A stretch of 64,000 bases of DNA from Pelomonas parva (GCF_043555835.1 NZ_JBIGHV010000003.1:62001-126000), one strand, 5' to 3'; counted from the first letter of the stretch, positions 16,945 through 30,032 are shown. A program made the numbers and translations. The notes: generated by a model not told the origin, from the letters alone.

Positions 16945-19900
16945 ATGAGGCTCTGGATGAGAAGAGGTTGTGCCGTCCTGCTGATCGCCCTGGGCCTGAT
17001 CGGCGCCGGGCACGCCACCACCCCGCGCTTTGAGCCGGTGGGGGAGGTCGACTCGCTGCGCGACCGCGCGGTGTCGGCGCTGGCCATGGACGCCCGCGGT
17101 TTCCTGTGGGTGGGCATGCCCGACGGGTTGCAGCGCTTCGACGGTTATCGCTTTCGCCGCTATCTGCTGCGCGACGCGCGCGAAGACGCCGCCATCGACC
17201 AGTTCGTGCGCAGCCTGCTGGCCGACCCGCGCGGCGGCCTCTGGGTGGCCGCCGGCAACAGCGGCCTAGCCTGGCTGGACACCTCGTCCGGCCAATGGAC
17301 ACGCTGGGCCCGCGCCGAAGGCGGCGCGCCGGACGCGACCGCGCCCGCCTCCAACGCCGTGCGCGCGCTGGCGCTGGAGGCGGACGGCACCCTGTGGGTG
17401 GGCACGCAGGGCGGCCTGTCGCGGCTGGACCCGCAGCGTCGGGGCTTCACCCACCTGGGCGGCCTGCCGGACAACCGCATCGCGTCGCTGCTGCTGGACC
17501 GCCAGGGCACGCTCTGGATAGGCACCTGGCAAGGCCTGGCACGCAAGCGCGCCGGCAGCGACCGCATCGAGACCGTGGACCTGGGCCTGGCCAACCCGCA
17601 GGTCACGCTGCTGAGCCAGACGCGCGACGGCCGCGTGCTGGTGGGCACCGGCCTGGGCGACCTGCGCATGCTGTCCCCGGACGACGGCCGCGCCTTGCCC
17701 TTCGCTGCGCACGCGGGCGCGGACGACGGCGTCTGGCCGGTGTTGTCCATGGTGCAGGCCGCCGACGACGAGCTGTGGCTCGGCGGGCGCACCGGCATCG
17801 AGCGCCGCCGAGCCAGCGACGGCGCGCTGATCGAACGCCTGCCGCCCGACGGCGCCAGCCCCGCGCCGGTGCCGCGCAGCGAGGTGCGCGCGCTGATGCG
17901 CGACCCGGCCGGCCTGATCTGGGCCGGCAGCTACGGCTCCGGCCTGATGCGCCATGTGCCGCCGCTGCCCGGCCTGGCCGTGCTGCAGAACGTGGGCGAG
18001 CGCTGGCGCCGCTTCGGCGACCTGGACGTGCGCAGCGTGCTGCAGCTGGACGACGGCCGCGTCTGGCTGGGCACGCAGGCCGCCGGCGTGCAGGTGCTGG
18101 ACGCGGCGCTGCAGCCCGCCGGCGAGATCCTGACTGCCCCCGGCCGCCGCGGCGTGCTGGGTCGCATCGGCGCGATGGCGCAGACGCCCGACGGCGTGTG
18201 GCTGGCGGCGGAGTCCGAGCTGATGCGCATCGACGCGCAGGGCCGTTGGCGGCAGACGCTGGACACCGGCCGCATGACGCCGCGTCGCATGCTGACCGCG
18301 CGCGACGGCACGCTGTGGCTGGGCACCACCGACGGGTTGTGGCGGCTGCAGCGAGGCGCCTCCGAGCTGCAGGCCGTCATGGTGGGCGGCCAGCGCAGCA
18401 GCGGCGAGGTCAATGCCATCCTGGAGATGCCCGACGGCGTGCTGTGGGCCGGCGGCGCGGCCGGTCTGCTGCGCGTCGCCCAGCCCGGCACGGCGCCGCT
18501 CGTGGCGGATGCGCCGGCCACGCCCGGCCTGCTCGGCCGCACCGTCGTGGGCCTGGGCGTGGACGGCCAGGGCGCGCTGTGGGTGGACACCAGCGCCGGC
18601 CTGCACCGCCTGATCAAGGGGAGCGGCGAAGGCGCGCAGGGCATGCGCTTCGAGGGCTTCCCGGCCGCGTCGGGCGACGACGTCATCGGCGTGTTCGGCG
18701 CCAACCTGCTGGCCGACGCGCAGGGCCGCATCTGGACGCATCGCGGCTTTTTCGACCCGAAGAACAGCCAGCGCCTGGAGCTGACCGGCGTCGACGGGGC
18801 GGACATCGGCACCGGCTGGTTCCGCGCCTACACGCGGCTGAAGGACGGCCGCTTCCTGTTCGGCGGCGCGCGCGGCCTGCTGGTGCTGCAGCCGGAGCGC
18901 TTCGTGCCGTGGGCCTACCAGCCGCCGGTCGTCGCGACCGAGCTGCGCCTGGCCGGCGTCGCCGTGCCCGTGCCGGCAGAGGGCCAGCCGCTGGTGCTGG
19001 CGCCGGGCCAGCACAGCTTCAGCATCGGCTTCGCCACGCTGGACTTCAGCCGCCCGGCCAACCTGCGCTACCGGTACCGCCTCGAAGGCCTGGACGCCGA
19101 CTGGCTGGAAGCCGGCCCCACGGCGCGCCGGGCGGCCTACACCAACCTCGCCCCCGGCCGCTACGTGATGCGCGTGCAGGGCAGCAACCGCCAGGGCGAC
19201 TGGAGCCCGCGCGAGCTGCGGCTGGACGTGCAGGTGCAACCCGCCTGGTGGCAGATGCGCTGGCTGCAGGCGCTGGCCGCCTTGGCCGCGCTGGGCCTGC
19301 TGCTGCTGGCCTTCCGCCTGCGCACACGGCTGCTGCTGAAGCGGCAGCGCGTGCTCGAGGCGTGCGTGGCCGAGGCCACGGCGGCGCTGAACGCCAAGTC
19401 CGCCGAGCTGGAGGAAGCCAGCCTCACCGACCCGCTGACCGGCCTGCGCAACCGCCGCTTTCTGGAGCAGCAGCTGCCCGGCGACGTCGCGCTGGCCGTG
19501 CGCCGCCACGAAGGCGGCGAGCTGTACGGCCACCCGTCGCAGCCCACGGCGCTGGACGCCAGCGGCGAGATGGTGTTCTTCCTGCTCGACGTGGACCATT
19601 TCAAGCGCATCAACGACGAGCACGGCCACATGGCCGGCGACGCCGTGCTGATGCAGATGCGCGGCCGGCTGGCGCAGGTGTTCCGCGCGTCCGACCACGT
19701 GGTGCGCTGGGGCGGCGAGGAGTTCCTCGTCGTCGCCCGCGACACGCCGCGCGACCGTGGCGCCGAGCTGGCCGAGCGTGCGCGGCAGTGCATCGCCGGC
19801 CAGCCCTTTGCGCTGGACGGCGGCGCGCAGCTGTCGCTGACCTGCTCGGTCGGCTTCATCGCCTTCCCGCTGTGCCGCGAGCTGCCGCGCGCGCTGGACT

Positions 19901-20082
19901 GGCGTGCCGCCGTGGACCTGGCCGACACCGCGCTCTACCAGGCCAAGCGGGAGGGCCGCGACGCCTGGGTGGGCCTGCTGGCTGCGACCGCCGCCGACGA
20001 GGCCGAACTGCGCCAGCACGCCCGCCTGCCGTTGGCCGACTGGGCCGCCACCGGGCGGCTGCAGCTAGAGCACTCCTCATGA
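16945..20082 (+). CDS. Periplasmic two-propeller sensor diguanylate cyclase (copy 1)
   Basis: Membrane sensor of 1045 residues making cyclic di-GMP. Signal peptide/anchor at 1-24. Repeated Reg_prop blades cover about residues 30-640 (many units such as DGTLWVGTQGGLSRLD and DGRVWLGTQAAGV). A Y_Y_Y domain (about 690-765: RYRYRLEGLDADWLEAGP, GRYVMRVQGSNRQGDWS), one transmembrane helix near 775-795 and a short coiled coil lead to a GGDEF domain. The active site GGEEF is at 923-927 and the inhibitory I-site RASD at 914-917, so both catalysis and product inhibition look intact. The ATG at 16945 matches the start of the paralogue downstream. The ligand sensed by the propellers is unknown. Confidence 0.93.
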   Translation: MRLWMRRGCAVLLIALGLIGAGHATTPRFEPVGEVDSLRDRAVSALAMDARGFLWVGMPDGLQRFDGYRFRRYLLRDAREDAAIDQFVRSLLADPRGGLWVAAGNSGLAWLDTSSGQWTRWARAEGGAPDATAPASNAVRALALEADGTLWVGTQGGLSRLDPQRRGFTHLGGLPDNRIASLLLDRQGTLWIGTWQGLARKRAGSDRIETVDLGLANPQVTLLSQTRDGRVLVGTGLGDLRMLSPDDGRALPFAAHAGADDGVWPVLSMVQAADDELWLGGRTGIERRRASDGALIERLPPDGASPAPVPRSEVRALMRDPAGLIWAGSYGSGLMRHVPPLPGLAVLQNVGERWRRFGDLDVRSVLQLDDGRVWLGTQAAGVQVLDAALQPAGEILTAPGRRGVLGRIGAMAQTPDGVWLAAESELMRIDAQGRWRQTLDTGRMTPRRMLTARDGTLWLGTTDGLWRLQRGASELQAVMVGGQRSSGEVNAILEMPDGVLWAGGAAGLLRVAQPGTAPLVADAPATPGLLGRTVVGLGVDGQGALWVDTSAGLHRLIKGSGEGAQGMRFEGFPAASGDDVIGVFGANLLADAQGRIWTHRGFFDPKNSQRLELTGVDGADIGTGWFRAYTRLKDGRFLFGGARGLLVLQPERFVPWAYQPPVVATELRLAGVAVPVPAEGQPLVLAPGQHSFSIGFATLDFSRPANLRYRYRLEGLDADWLEAGPTARRAAYTNLAPGRYVMRVQGSNRQGDWSPRELRLDVQVQPAWWQMRWLQALAALAALGLLLLAFRLRTRLLLKRQRVLEACVAEATAALNAKSAELEEASLTDPLTGLRNRRFLEQQLPGDVALAVRRHEGGELYGHPSQPTALDASGEMVFFLLDVDHFKRINDEHGHMAGDAVLMQMRGRLAQVFRASDHVVRWGGEEFLVVARDTPRDRGAELAERARQCIAGQPFALDGGAQLSLTCSVGFIAFPLCRELPRALDWRAAVDLADTALYQAKREGRDAWVGLLAATAADEAELRQHARLPLADWAATGRLQLEHSS

Positions 20083-20163
20083 CATGAGGCAGGGAATCAT
20101 TCACGTCGCCTGAGGGCAAGACCCGCCCAGCCAAGCCCGTTTGGTGCCTGAGAATGCCGGCCC

Positions 20164-23100
20164 ATGAGGGTCTGGATGACAAAAGGGTGCGCAGCCCTGC
20201 TGCTTGCCGTGGGGCTGGCCGGCGCGGCGGGCGCGGTCGTGCCGCGCTTCGAGGTCATCGGCGAGGCCGGCGCCGTGCGTGACAACGTCGTCTCGGCGCT
20301 GGCGCTGGATGCGCGCGGCCTGCTGTGGGCCGGCTCGCCGGAAGGGCTGGTGCGCTTCGACGGCTACGCCTTCCGCCGCTACCCGCTCAGCAGCCCCGAC
20401 GGCCAGTTGCTGCCCGAGCAGTTCGTGCGCTCGCTGCTGCCCGACCCGCGCGGCTGGCTGTGGGTGGCCGCCGGCAACAGCGGCCTGGTGCGGCTGGACC
20501 TGGCCACCGGCCGCTGGGCCCGCTGGGCGCGCGACGGCAACTCCGCCGACGAGACCGCCCCCGCCGCCAACACCGTGCGCACGCTGGCGCTGGAGAAGGA
20601 CGGCACGCTGTGGCTGGGCGGCAGCGGCGGGCTGGACCGTTTCGACGTCAAGCGCGAGCGCTTCACCCACCACCGCGGCCCGCCGGACGGCCTGCCCGAC
20701 ACGCGCGTGCAGACGCTGCTGGTGGACCGCCAGGGCACGCTGTGGATAGGCACGTGGCGCGGCATCGCACGCAAGGCCGTGGACGGGCCCATCGAGACAC
20801 TGGACGTCGGCATGGGCGACCAGCTCGTCACGCTGCTGGCCGAGGCGATGGACGGCCGCATCATCGTCGGCACGGCCCAGGGCCGCCTGCATGCGCTGTC
20901 GCCCACCGGCCAGCCCCTGCCCTTCAGCACCGGCGCCCAGGCGGACGCCAGCGCCAGCGTCTGGCCCGTCATGGCCATGGCCCAGCCGGACCCGGACGAG
21001 CTGTGGTTCGGCGATGCCTCGGGCCTGTCGCGGCGCCGCGCCAGTGACGGCGCCCTCATCGAGCGCATGCCCGACACGGCCCCGCGCAGCGACGTGCGCG
21101 CGCTGCTGCGCGACCCCTCCGGCACCGTCTGGGCCGGCAGCTACGGCGGCGGCCTGATGCGCCACGTGCCGCCGCTGCCGGGCTTCTCGATGGTGCGCGA
21201 CGCCATCGGCCCGGCCGCGCTGGACGTGCGCAGCGTGCTGCAGCTGACCAACGGCGAGGTCTGGCTGGGCACGCTGGCCGGCGGCATCGAGCGGCGCGAC
21301 CGCCAGCTCCATCCCGTCGGCCACATCGCGCCGGGCAGCGCGGGCCTGCCGGCCGGGCGCGTCAATGCACTCAGCCAGACGCGCGACGGCGCGGTCTGGG
21401 TGGCCGTCGACACGCAGGTGCTGCGCTTCGACGACCAGGGCCGCTGGAAGGAAACGCTGCGCAGCGGCAACGCCGTGCCGCGGCGCTTCCATGCCAGCGC
21501 CGACGGCGGGCTGTGGGTGGCGACGCTGGACGGCATCCTGCACTGGACGCCGCAGCAGCCGCAGTTGCGCCCGGTCGCCACGGCCGGCCTGGTGGGCGGC
21601 ACCGGCGAGGTCAACGCCTTCGCCAGCCTGCCCGATGGCAGCCTGTGGGCCGGCGGCGCGGCGGGGCTGTTCCGCATCACCCAGCCGGGTGACGCCGAGC
21701 CCGTGGCCGAATGGGTGGACGCCAAGGGCCTGACCGGCCAGACCGTGCTGGGCATGGCCGTGGATTCGACCGGGCGGCTCTGGGTCGACACCGGCACCGG
21801 CCTGCACCGGCTGGTGGAAAGCCGGGGCAGCCAGGCGCGCTTCGAGGCGGTCGCGGCGTCGGACGTGGGCGGCGCTTTCGGTGCCAACCTGCTGTTCGAC
21901 AAGCGCGGCCGCATCTGGTCGCAGCGCAACATGTACGACCCCAGGAACGGCGAGCGCCGTGAGCTGGGGGCAGCCGACGGCGCGGACCTGGGCACGGGCT
22001 GGTTCCGCGCCTACGCGCCGCTGGACGACGGCCGGCTGCTGTTCGGCGGCGCGCGCGGGCTGCTGGTCATCGACCCCGAGCGCTTCGCACCGTGGACCTA
22101 CAAGCCGCCGCTGGTGGCCGCCGAGCTGCGTGTGGAGGGCGAGGAGCGACCGCTGCCCGCCGGCCCCCTGGTGCTGGCGCCGGGCGAGCGCGCCTTCAGC
22201 CTCGCCTTCACGTCGCTGGACTACAGCCAGCCCGGCCGCAACCGCTACCGCTACCGGCTGCAGGGCCTGGACCACGGCTGGACCGACGCCAACGCGATGA
22301 ACCGCACGGCCACCTACACCAACCTGTCGCCCGGCCACTACCGGCTGCATGTGCAGGGCAGCAACCGCGACGGCGCCTGGGGCGCCAACGAGCTGGTCTT
22401 CGACGTGGAGGTGCGCGCCGCCTGGTGGCAGACGCTCTGGGCGCAGGCGCTGGCCGTGCTGGCCGCCGTCGCCGCCGTGTTCGGCATCGTGCGCATGCGC
22501 ACCCGCTGGCTGCTGCGCCGCCAACGCGTGCTGGAGGCCCATGTCCACGAGCGCACCCAGGCGCTGGAGGCCGCCACGGCCGAGCTGAGCGCCAAGTCCG
22601 TCGAGCTGGAGGAAGCCAGCCTCACCGACCCGCTGACCGGCCTGCGCAACCGCCGTTTCCTGGACCGCCAGCTGCCCGCCGACGTGGCGCTGGCCGAGCG
22701 GCACTACGAGCCCATCGCCAGCATGCCCAGCCCCGGCGGCAGCGAGCACGACCTGCTGTTCTTTCTGGTCGACATGGACCACTTCAAGCGCATCAACGAC
22801 GCCCACGGCCACATGGCCGGCGACGCCGTGCTGACGCAGATGCGCGGCCGGCTGGAGCAGGTCTTCCGCGCCACAGACTACCTGGTGCGCTGGGGTGGCG
22901 AGGAGTTCCTCATCGTCGCCCGCGGAACGCCGCGCAGCCGCGCCGCCGAGGTGGCCGAGCGCGCCCGCCAGGCCGTCGCGGCCCAGCCCTTCGAACTGGA
23001 CGGCGGCTACCGGCTGTCGCTGAGCTGCTCGGTGGGCTTCTGCGCCTTCCCGCTGTGCACCGCGCTGCCCGGCGCGCTGGACTGGCATGCCGCCATCGAC

Positions 23101-23286
23101 CTGGCCGACGCGGCGCTGTACGAGGCCAAGGACGTGGGCCGCAATGCCTGGGTGGGCCTGTTGGACGCCACGGCCGCGAGCGCCGACGAGCTGCGCGAAG
23201 ACGCCCGCAGCGGCCTGGAGGCCTGGGCGCAGACGGGGCGGCTGCGGCGGCTGTCATCCACCATCGAGCGGAAGCTCCCCGCCTGA
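20164..23286 (+). CDS. Periplasmic two-propeller sensor diguanylate cyclase (copy 2)
   Basis: Tandem paralogue of the preceding gene, 1040 residues, with identical domain order: signal peptide (GCAALLLAVGLAGAAGA), Reg_prop blades, Y_Y_Y domain (RYRYRLQGLDHGWTDAN), one transmembrane helix, coiled coil with the shared LEEASLTDPLTGLRNRRFL, and GGDEF. GGEEF is at 911-915 and I-site RATD at 902-905. The upstream bases also resemble those before copy 1 (GAGAATGCC...CATGAGG), so the duplication included the translation start region. The two copies diverge mainly within the propellers, which suggests different ligands. The gap to copy 1 is 81 bases and to the KAP gene 29 bases. Confidence 0.93.
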   Translation: MRVWMTKGCAALLLAVGLAGAAGAVVPRFEVIGEAGAVRDNVVSALALDARGLLWAGSPEGLVRFDGYAFRRYPLSSPDGQLLPEQFVRSLLPDPRGWLWVAAGNSGLVRLDLATGRWARWARDGNSADETAPAANTVRTLALEKDGTLWLGGSGGLDRFDVKRERFTHHRGPPDGLPDTRVQTLLVDRQGTLWIGTWRGIARKAVDGPIETLDVGMGDQLVTLLAEAMDGRIIVGTAQGRLHALSPTGQPLPFSTGAQADASASVWPVMAMAQPDPDELWFGDASGLSRRRASDGALIERMPDTAPRSDVRALLRDPSGTVWAGSYGGGLMRHVPPLPGFSMVRDAIGPAALDVRSVLQLTNGEVWLGTLAGGIERRDRQLHPVGHIAPGSAGLPAGRVNALSQTRDGAVWVAVDTQVLRFDDQGRWKETLRSGNAVPRRFHASADGGLWVATLDGILHWTPQQPQLRPVATAGLVGGTGEVNAFASLPDGSLWAGGAAGLFRITQPGDAEPVAEWVDAKGLTGQTVLGMAVDSTGRLWVDTGTGLHRLVESRGSQARFEAVAASDVGGAFGANLLFDKRGRIWSQRNMYDPRNGERRELGAADGADLGTGWFRAYAPLDDGRLLFGGARGLLVIDPERFAPWTYKPPLVAAELRVEGEERPLPAGPLVLAPGERAFSLAFTSLDYSQPGRNRYRYRLQGLDHGWTDANAMNRTATYTNLSPGHYRLHVQGSNRDGAWGANELVFDVEVRAAWWQTLWAQALAVLAAVAAVFGIVRMRTRWLLRRQRVLEAHVHERTQALEAATAELSAKSVELEEASLTDPLTGLRNRRFLDRQLPADVALAERHYEPIASMPSPGGSEHDLLFFLVDMDHFKRINDAHGHMAGDAVLTQMRGRLEQVFRATDYLVRWGGEEFLIVARGTPRSRAAEVAERARQAVAAQPFELDGGYRLSLSCSVGFCAFPLCTALPGALDWHAAIDLADAALYEAKDVGRNAWVGLLDATAASADELREDARSGLEAWAQTGRLRRLSSTIERKLPA

Positions 23287-23315
23287 GGCCTGGGCGGCGG
23301 GCCTAGCATCCGCCC

Positions 23316-26254
<2,939 letters not shown>

Positions 26255-26258
<4 letters not shown>

Positions 26259-26866
26259 GTCCCCAACGCCGGCCCCCACCCGAACGGCGCCGGCAGCGCC
26301 GCCAGGATGCGCTGCCGCAGCGGCGCATAGGCCTCGTCCACCGGCTGCCCCGCGCGCGGCGCGAGCGGGTCCTGGTGGCTGCCGAAGGCCTCGTCCAGAT
26401 CGGCCCAGTCGTCGGCGCTCAGCAGTTGCACGGCACGCGGCAGGATCTCCGTCTCCTCGCGCTTCATGTGGCGCAGGTAGCGCGCCGAATAGACCTTGAG
26501 CTGCTGCTCGAACTTCTCCCGCCGCGCCTCGCCCATCTGCTCCCAGGCCAGCAGGCTGTGCTGCAGCTCGCGGATGGCGCGTTCGCCCTGGGCGTGGTCC
26601 ACCTCCAGGTCGTCCAGCGTGTCGCGCAACGCGGGCGCCAGCGCGCGCAGCTTCGGGAACAGCAGCTCGCTTTCCTTTTTGTGATGCAAGCGTTCAGGAA
26701 ATTCGTCGACGTAGAACAGCATGGCCCGCAGCGCACCGAAGTCCGGCGGCGTGCAGGCGCGCTGCTGCGCGGCCAGCAGCAGCGGCACGGTACGCAGCAT
26801 GGCCGCCAGGGCGTCGTGCTCGGCGCGGATGACGCGAACGGCGAGTGGCATGGTCAAGGCGGGCAT
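26255..26866 (-). CDS. Hemerythrin HHE-domain protein
   Basis: A 203-residue four-helix-bundle protein expected to bind a di-iron centre, with roles in the family ranging from oxygen or NO sensing to iron repair. Ligand-rich motifs are in order: IRAEHDALAAML, ERLHHKKESELLFPKL, LEVDHAQGERAI, and YLRHMKREETEILPRA. A C-terminal tail follows (DPLAPRAGQPVDEAYAPLRQRIL). The start is ATG at 26866, or possibly ATG at 26851. Its TAG stop overlaps the TAA of the convergent KAP-FGE gene by several bases. The divergent neighbour is transketolase. Confidence 0.88.
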
Positions 26867-26976
26867 GCCGCCGAGCGTCGCGCAAGGGCGACGCCGGAAC
26901 CTTGCGCTGGATCAAGCCGTGACACGCCCCCTCCGTAGAATCCCGCGTTTTGCTCCATCCCAAGAAAGCCCCGGCC

Positions 26977-28992
26977 ATGACTGCATCGACCGCCTCCCCC
27001 ACCCTGATGGCCAACGCGATCCGCGCACTCGCGATGGACGCGGTGCAGGCGGCCAACTCCGGCCACCCGGGCGCGCCCATGGGCATGGCCGACATCGCTG
27101 TGGCGCTGTGGGGCCGCCACCTGCAGCACAACCCGGCCAACCCGCTGTGGGCCAACCGCGACCGCTTCGTGCTGTCCAACGGTCACGGCTCCATGCTGAT
27201 CTACGCGCTGCTGCACCTGACCGGCTACGAGCTGCCGATCGACGAGCTGCGCAACTTCCGCCAGATGCACAGCAAGACGCCGGGCCACCCGGAAGTGGGC
27301 ATCACCCCCGGCATCGAGACGACCACCGGCCCGCTGGGCCAGGGCGTGACCAACGCGGTGGGCTTGGCGCTGGCCGAGAAGCTGCTGGCGCGCGACTTCA
27401 ATCGCGAAGGCCACGAGATCGTCGACCACCACACCTACGCCTTCCTGGGCGACGGCTGCCTGATGGAAGGCATCAGCCACGAGGCCGCATCGCTGGCCGG
27501 CGCCTGGAAGCTGAACAAGCTGATCGCCATCTACGACGACAACGGCATCAGCATCGACGGCCAGGTCGCGCCCTGGTTCGCCGACGACACCGCCAAGCGC
27601 TTCCAGGCCTATGGCTGGAACGTCGTCGGCCCGGTGGACGGCCATGACGTCGACGCGCTGGACGCCGCCATCGGCAAGGCCAAGCAGAGCACCGACAAGC
27701 CGACGCTGGTCATCGCCAAGACCCACATCGGCAAGGGCTCGCCCAACCGCGCCAACACCAGCAAGGCCCACGGCGAGCCGCTCGGTGCGGAAGAAATCAA
27801 GCTGACGCGCGAGGCCCTGGGCTGGACGCACGAGCCCTTCGTCATCCCGGCCGAGGTCTACGCCGCCTGGGACGCCAAGGACAGCGGCGCCAAGGTGGAA
27901 GCCGCCTGGGACACGCGCTTCGACGCCTATGCCGAAGCCCACCCCGAGCTGGCCGCCGAGTTCCAGCGCCGCATGGCCGGCGTGCTGCCCGAGAACTTCG
28001 CGCAGGTCGCCGTGGACGCCGTCATCAAGGCCCACACGGAAGGCCAGACCGTCGCCAGCCGCAAGGCCAGCCAGCTGGCGCTGGAAGCCTTCACCGGCGC
28101 CCTGCCCGAACTGCTGGGCGGCAGCGCCGACCTGACCGGCTCCAACCTGACCAACACCAGCCACACGCCCAACCTGCGCATCGGTGCCGACGGCACGCCC
28201 AACAACGGCCGTCACATCAACTACGGCGTGCGCGAATTCGGCATGGCCGCGATCATGAACGGCGTGGCGCTGCACGGCGGCTTCATCCCCTATGGCGGCA
28301 CCTTCCTGACCTTCAGCGACTACAGCCGCAACGCCATCCGCATGGCCGCGCTGATGAAGACGCGCGTCATCCACGTGATGACGCACGACTCCATCGGCCT
28401 GGGCGAAGACGGCCCGACGCACCAGTCCATCGAGCATGTCGCCTCGCTGCGCCTGATCCCCGGCCTGGACGTCTGGCGCCCGGCCGACACGACCGAGACC
28501 GTCGTCGCCTGGACCATGGCCATCGGCAACGCGCAGCGCCCCAGCCTGCTGGCCCTGTCGCGCCAGAACCTGACCTACTCGCCCAAGACCAACGTCGACG
28601 AAATCGCCAAGGGCGCCTACGTGCTGGCCGAGCCGCCCAAGGGCAAGGCCAAGGCCGTCATCATCGCGACGGGCTCGGAGGTGCAGCTGGCCATGGCCGC
28701 CAAGGCGCTGCTGGCCGAAGACGGCATCAAGGTGCGCGTGGTCTCCATGCCGTCGACCAACGTATTCGACCGCCAGGACAAGGACTACAAGAAGCACGTG
28801 CTGCCCAAGGGCCTGCCGCGCGTGGCGGTGGAGATGGGCGTCAGCGACTTCTGGTGGAAGTACGGCGTGGACGCCGTCGTCGGCATCGACACCTTCGGCG
28901 AATCGGCACCGGCCGGTGTGCTGTTCAAGCACTTCGGCTTCACACCGGAGAACGTGGCGGCGACCGTGAAGGCAGTGCTGAAGAAAAAGTAA
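26977..28992 (+). CDS. tkt: Transketolase
   Basis: Thiamine-diphosphate enzyme moving two-carbon ketol units between sugar phosphates in the pentose phosphate pathway. Full length, 671 residues. N-terminal SGHPGAPMGMADIAVALW, the ThDP/metal-binding segment GDGCLMEGISHEAASLAG with YDDNGISIDG, the pyrimidine domain REFGMAAIMNGVALHGG and THDSIGLGEDGPTHQ are all intact. The ATG at 26977 gives the canonical N-terminus (ANAIRALAMDAVQAANSGHP). It precedes an exported protein and gap, so this is a small central-carbon locus. Confidence 0.97.
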   Translation: MTASTASPTLMANAIRALAMDAVQAANSGHPGAPMGMADIAVALWGRHLQHNPANPLWANRDRFVLSNGHGSMLIYALLHLTGYELPIDELRNFRQMHSKTPGHPEVGITPGIETTTGPLGQGVTNAVGLALAEKLLARDFNREGHEIVDHHTYAFLGDGCLMEGISHEAASLAGAWKLNKLIAIYDDNGISIDGQVAPWFADDTAKRFQAYGWNVVGPVDGHDVDALDAAIGKAKQSTDKPTLVIAKTHIGKGSPNRANTSKAHGEPLGAEEIKLTREALGWTHEPFVIPAEVYAAWDAKDSGAKVEAAWDTRFDAYAEAHPELAAEFQRRMAGVLPENFAQVAVDAVIKAHTEGQTVASRKASQLALEAFTGALPELLGGSADLTGSNLTNTSHTPNLRIGADGTPNNGRHINYGVREFGMAAIMNGVALHGGFIPYGGTFLTFSDYSRNAIRMAALMKTRVIHVMTHDSIGLGEDGPTHQSIEHVASLRLIPGLDVWRPADTTETVVAWTMAIGNAQRPSLLALSRQNLTYSPKTNVDEIAKGAYVLAEPPKGKAKAVIIATGSEVQLAMAAKALLAEDGIKVRVVSMPSTNVFDRQDKDYKKHVLPKGLPRVAVEMGVSDFWWKYGVDAVVGIDTFGESAPAGVLFKHFGFTPENVAATVKAVLKKK

Positions 28993-29045
28993 GCCGCAAA
29001 CCTGCGCTACAAAGCGGCCCTGTCACAAAGAACAGGGAGTTCGAC

Positions 29046-30032
29046 ATGCGCAGCATCCTCACCGCATCGGCCCTCGCTCTGTGCGCCTTAGGCGCTCACG
29101 CGCAGACGGCACTCGACGACCGCAGCGGCGAGGCCACGCTGGCCTGCCTGGAGCGGCCCACCGCGCCCAAATACCCCGATGGCGCGATGACGCTGCGCCA
29201 CAACGGCCTCTACCGCGTGCAGGTGACCTTCACCGATGCAAAGCGCGAGCCGGAGGTGAAAGTTCTGTTCTCCGCCGGTTCGGACAAGTTGCGGGAGGCG
29301 GCGGAACACTATGCGCAGCAATTCCGCCTGCCTTGCCTGAAAGCGGGCAGCACGGTCGAGCTGATTCAAGAGGTTAGCTTCCAGGCCGTCGCCGACGGCG
29401 ACGTTCAGCCGTCCGCCCCACTGAACCTGCCACAGCCGCCCGATGCGCGGTACGGCGCCTGCCTGCGCACGCCGTCCCAGTCGCTGTGGCTCGGCCCGGC
29501 GCCTCCGCCGCCAGGGTCTCAGCGCGAAATCAAGAACGGCAATCTCGTCGTCAACATGGCGTTCACTGCGCCCGATCGGCCGCCCGTGGTCACGGTCGTC
29601 TACAACACGCTCAACGCCCGCTATCGCAGCGACATCCTGTACCACGTGGCCGAGTACCGCGTGCCCTGTCTGGACCCAGGTGCGAAATACACGACTCAGC
29701 AAACCTTCAGCGTTCACATGGAAGGTAACCGCGGCTATGCATTCAAGGACGTCGGCATCGTCACCTTCCTCGGCATGGTCAGGAACGCCGACGCCCGGCC
29801 GGTCAACTTCGAGCTGGACACCATGGGTTGCCCGTTCCGGCTGCGCTTCTCGCTGGGCCGACCGGCCATTGCCAACGGCGTCACCGAAACCGGCACGCCC
29901 AACCCGAACCGGCGCGGCTTCATCGCCTGGATGGAGGAGCTGGAGCTGGCGCTGAAGCCGGAGCAGTTCGAGAGCCTGCTGGGCGCGCAGATGTTCATCG
30001 ACGTGCCTTGCGGGACGATCAAGCTGGGCTGA
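29046..30032 (+). CDS. Exported protein with duplicated TonB-C-like domain
   Basis: A 328-residue exported protein with signal peptide LTASALALCALGAHAQ (residues 4-19). It seems to contain two related domains. The first (about 30-130) has ACLERPTAPKYPDG, GLYRVQVTFTD and YAQQFRLPCLKAGS. The second (about 140-240) has ACLRTPSQSLWLG, NLVVNMAFTAPDRPPVV and VAEYRVPCLDPGA. The pattern of a conserved start, central strand pair and a helix before PCL in both resembles the C-terminal domain of TonB-like transducers, but there is no transmembrane anchor or proline rod. Function unknown. A hairpin CCCTGT/ACAGGG (29018-29037) overlaps its SD. Confidence 0.7.
   Translation: MRSILTASALALCALGAHAQTALDDRSGEATLACLERPTAPKYPDGAMTLRHNGLYRVQVTFTDAKREPEVKVLFSAGSDKLREAAEHYAQQFRLPCLKAGSTVELIQEVSFQAVADGDVQPSAPLNLPQPPDARYGACLRTPSQSLWLGPAPPPPGSQREIKNGNLVVNMAFTAPDRPPVVTVVYNTLNARYRSDILYHVAEYRVPCLDPGAKYTTQQTFSVHMEGNRGYAFKDVGIVTFLGMVRNADARPVNFELDTMGCPFRLRFSLGRPAIANGVTETGTPNPNRRGFIAWMEELELALKPEQFESLLGAQMFIDVPCGTIKLG

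Noticed and set aside
20101..23088. Minus-strand open frame of about 995 codons opposite the second GGDEF gene
   Set aside because: It is an antisense shadow created by high third-position GC; the plus-strand frame has recognisable domains and intact motifs throughout. The similar 917-codon frame at 17266-20019 is rejected for the same reason.
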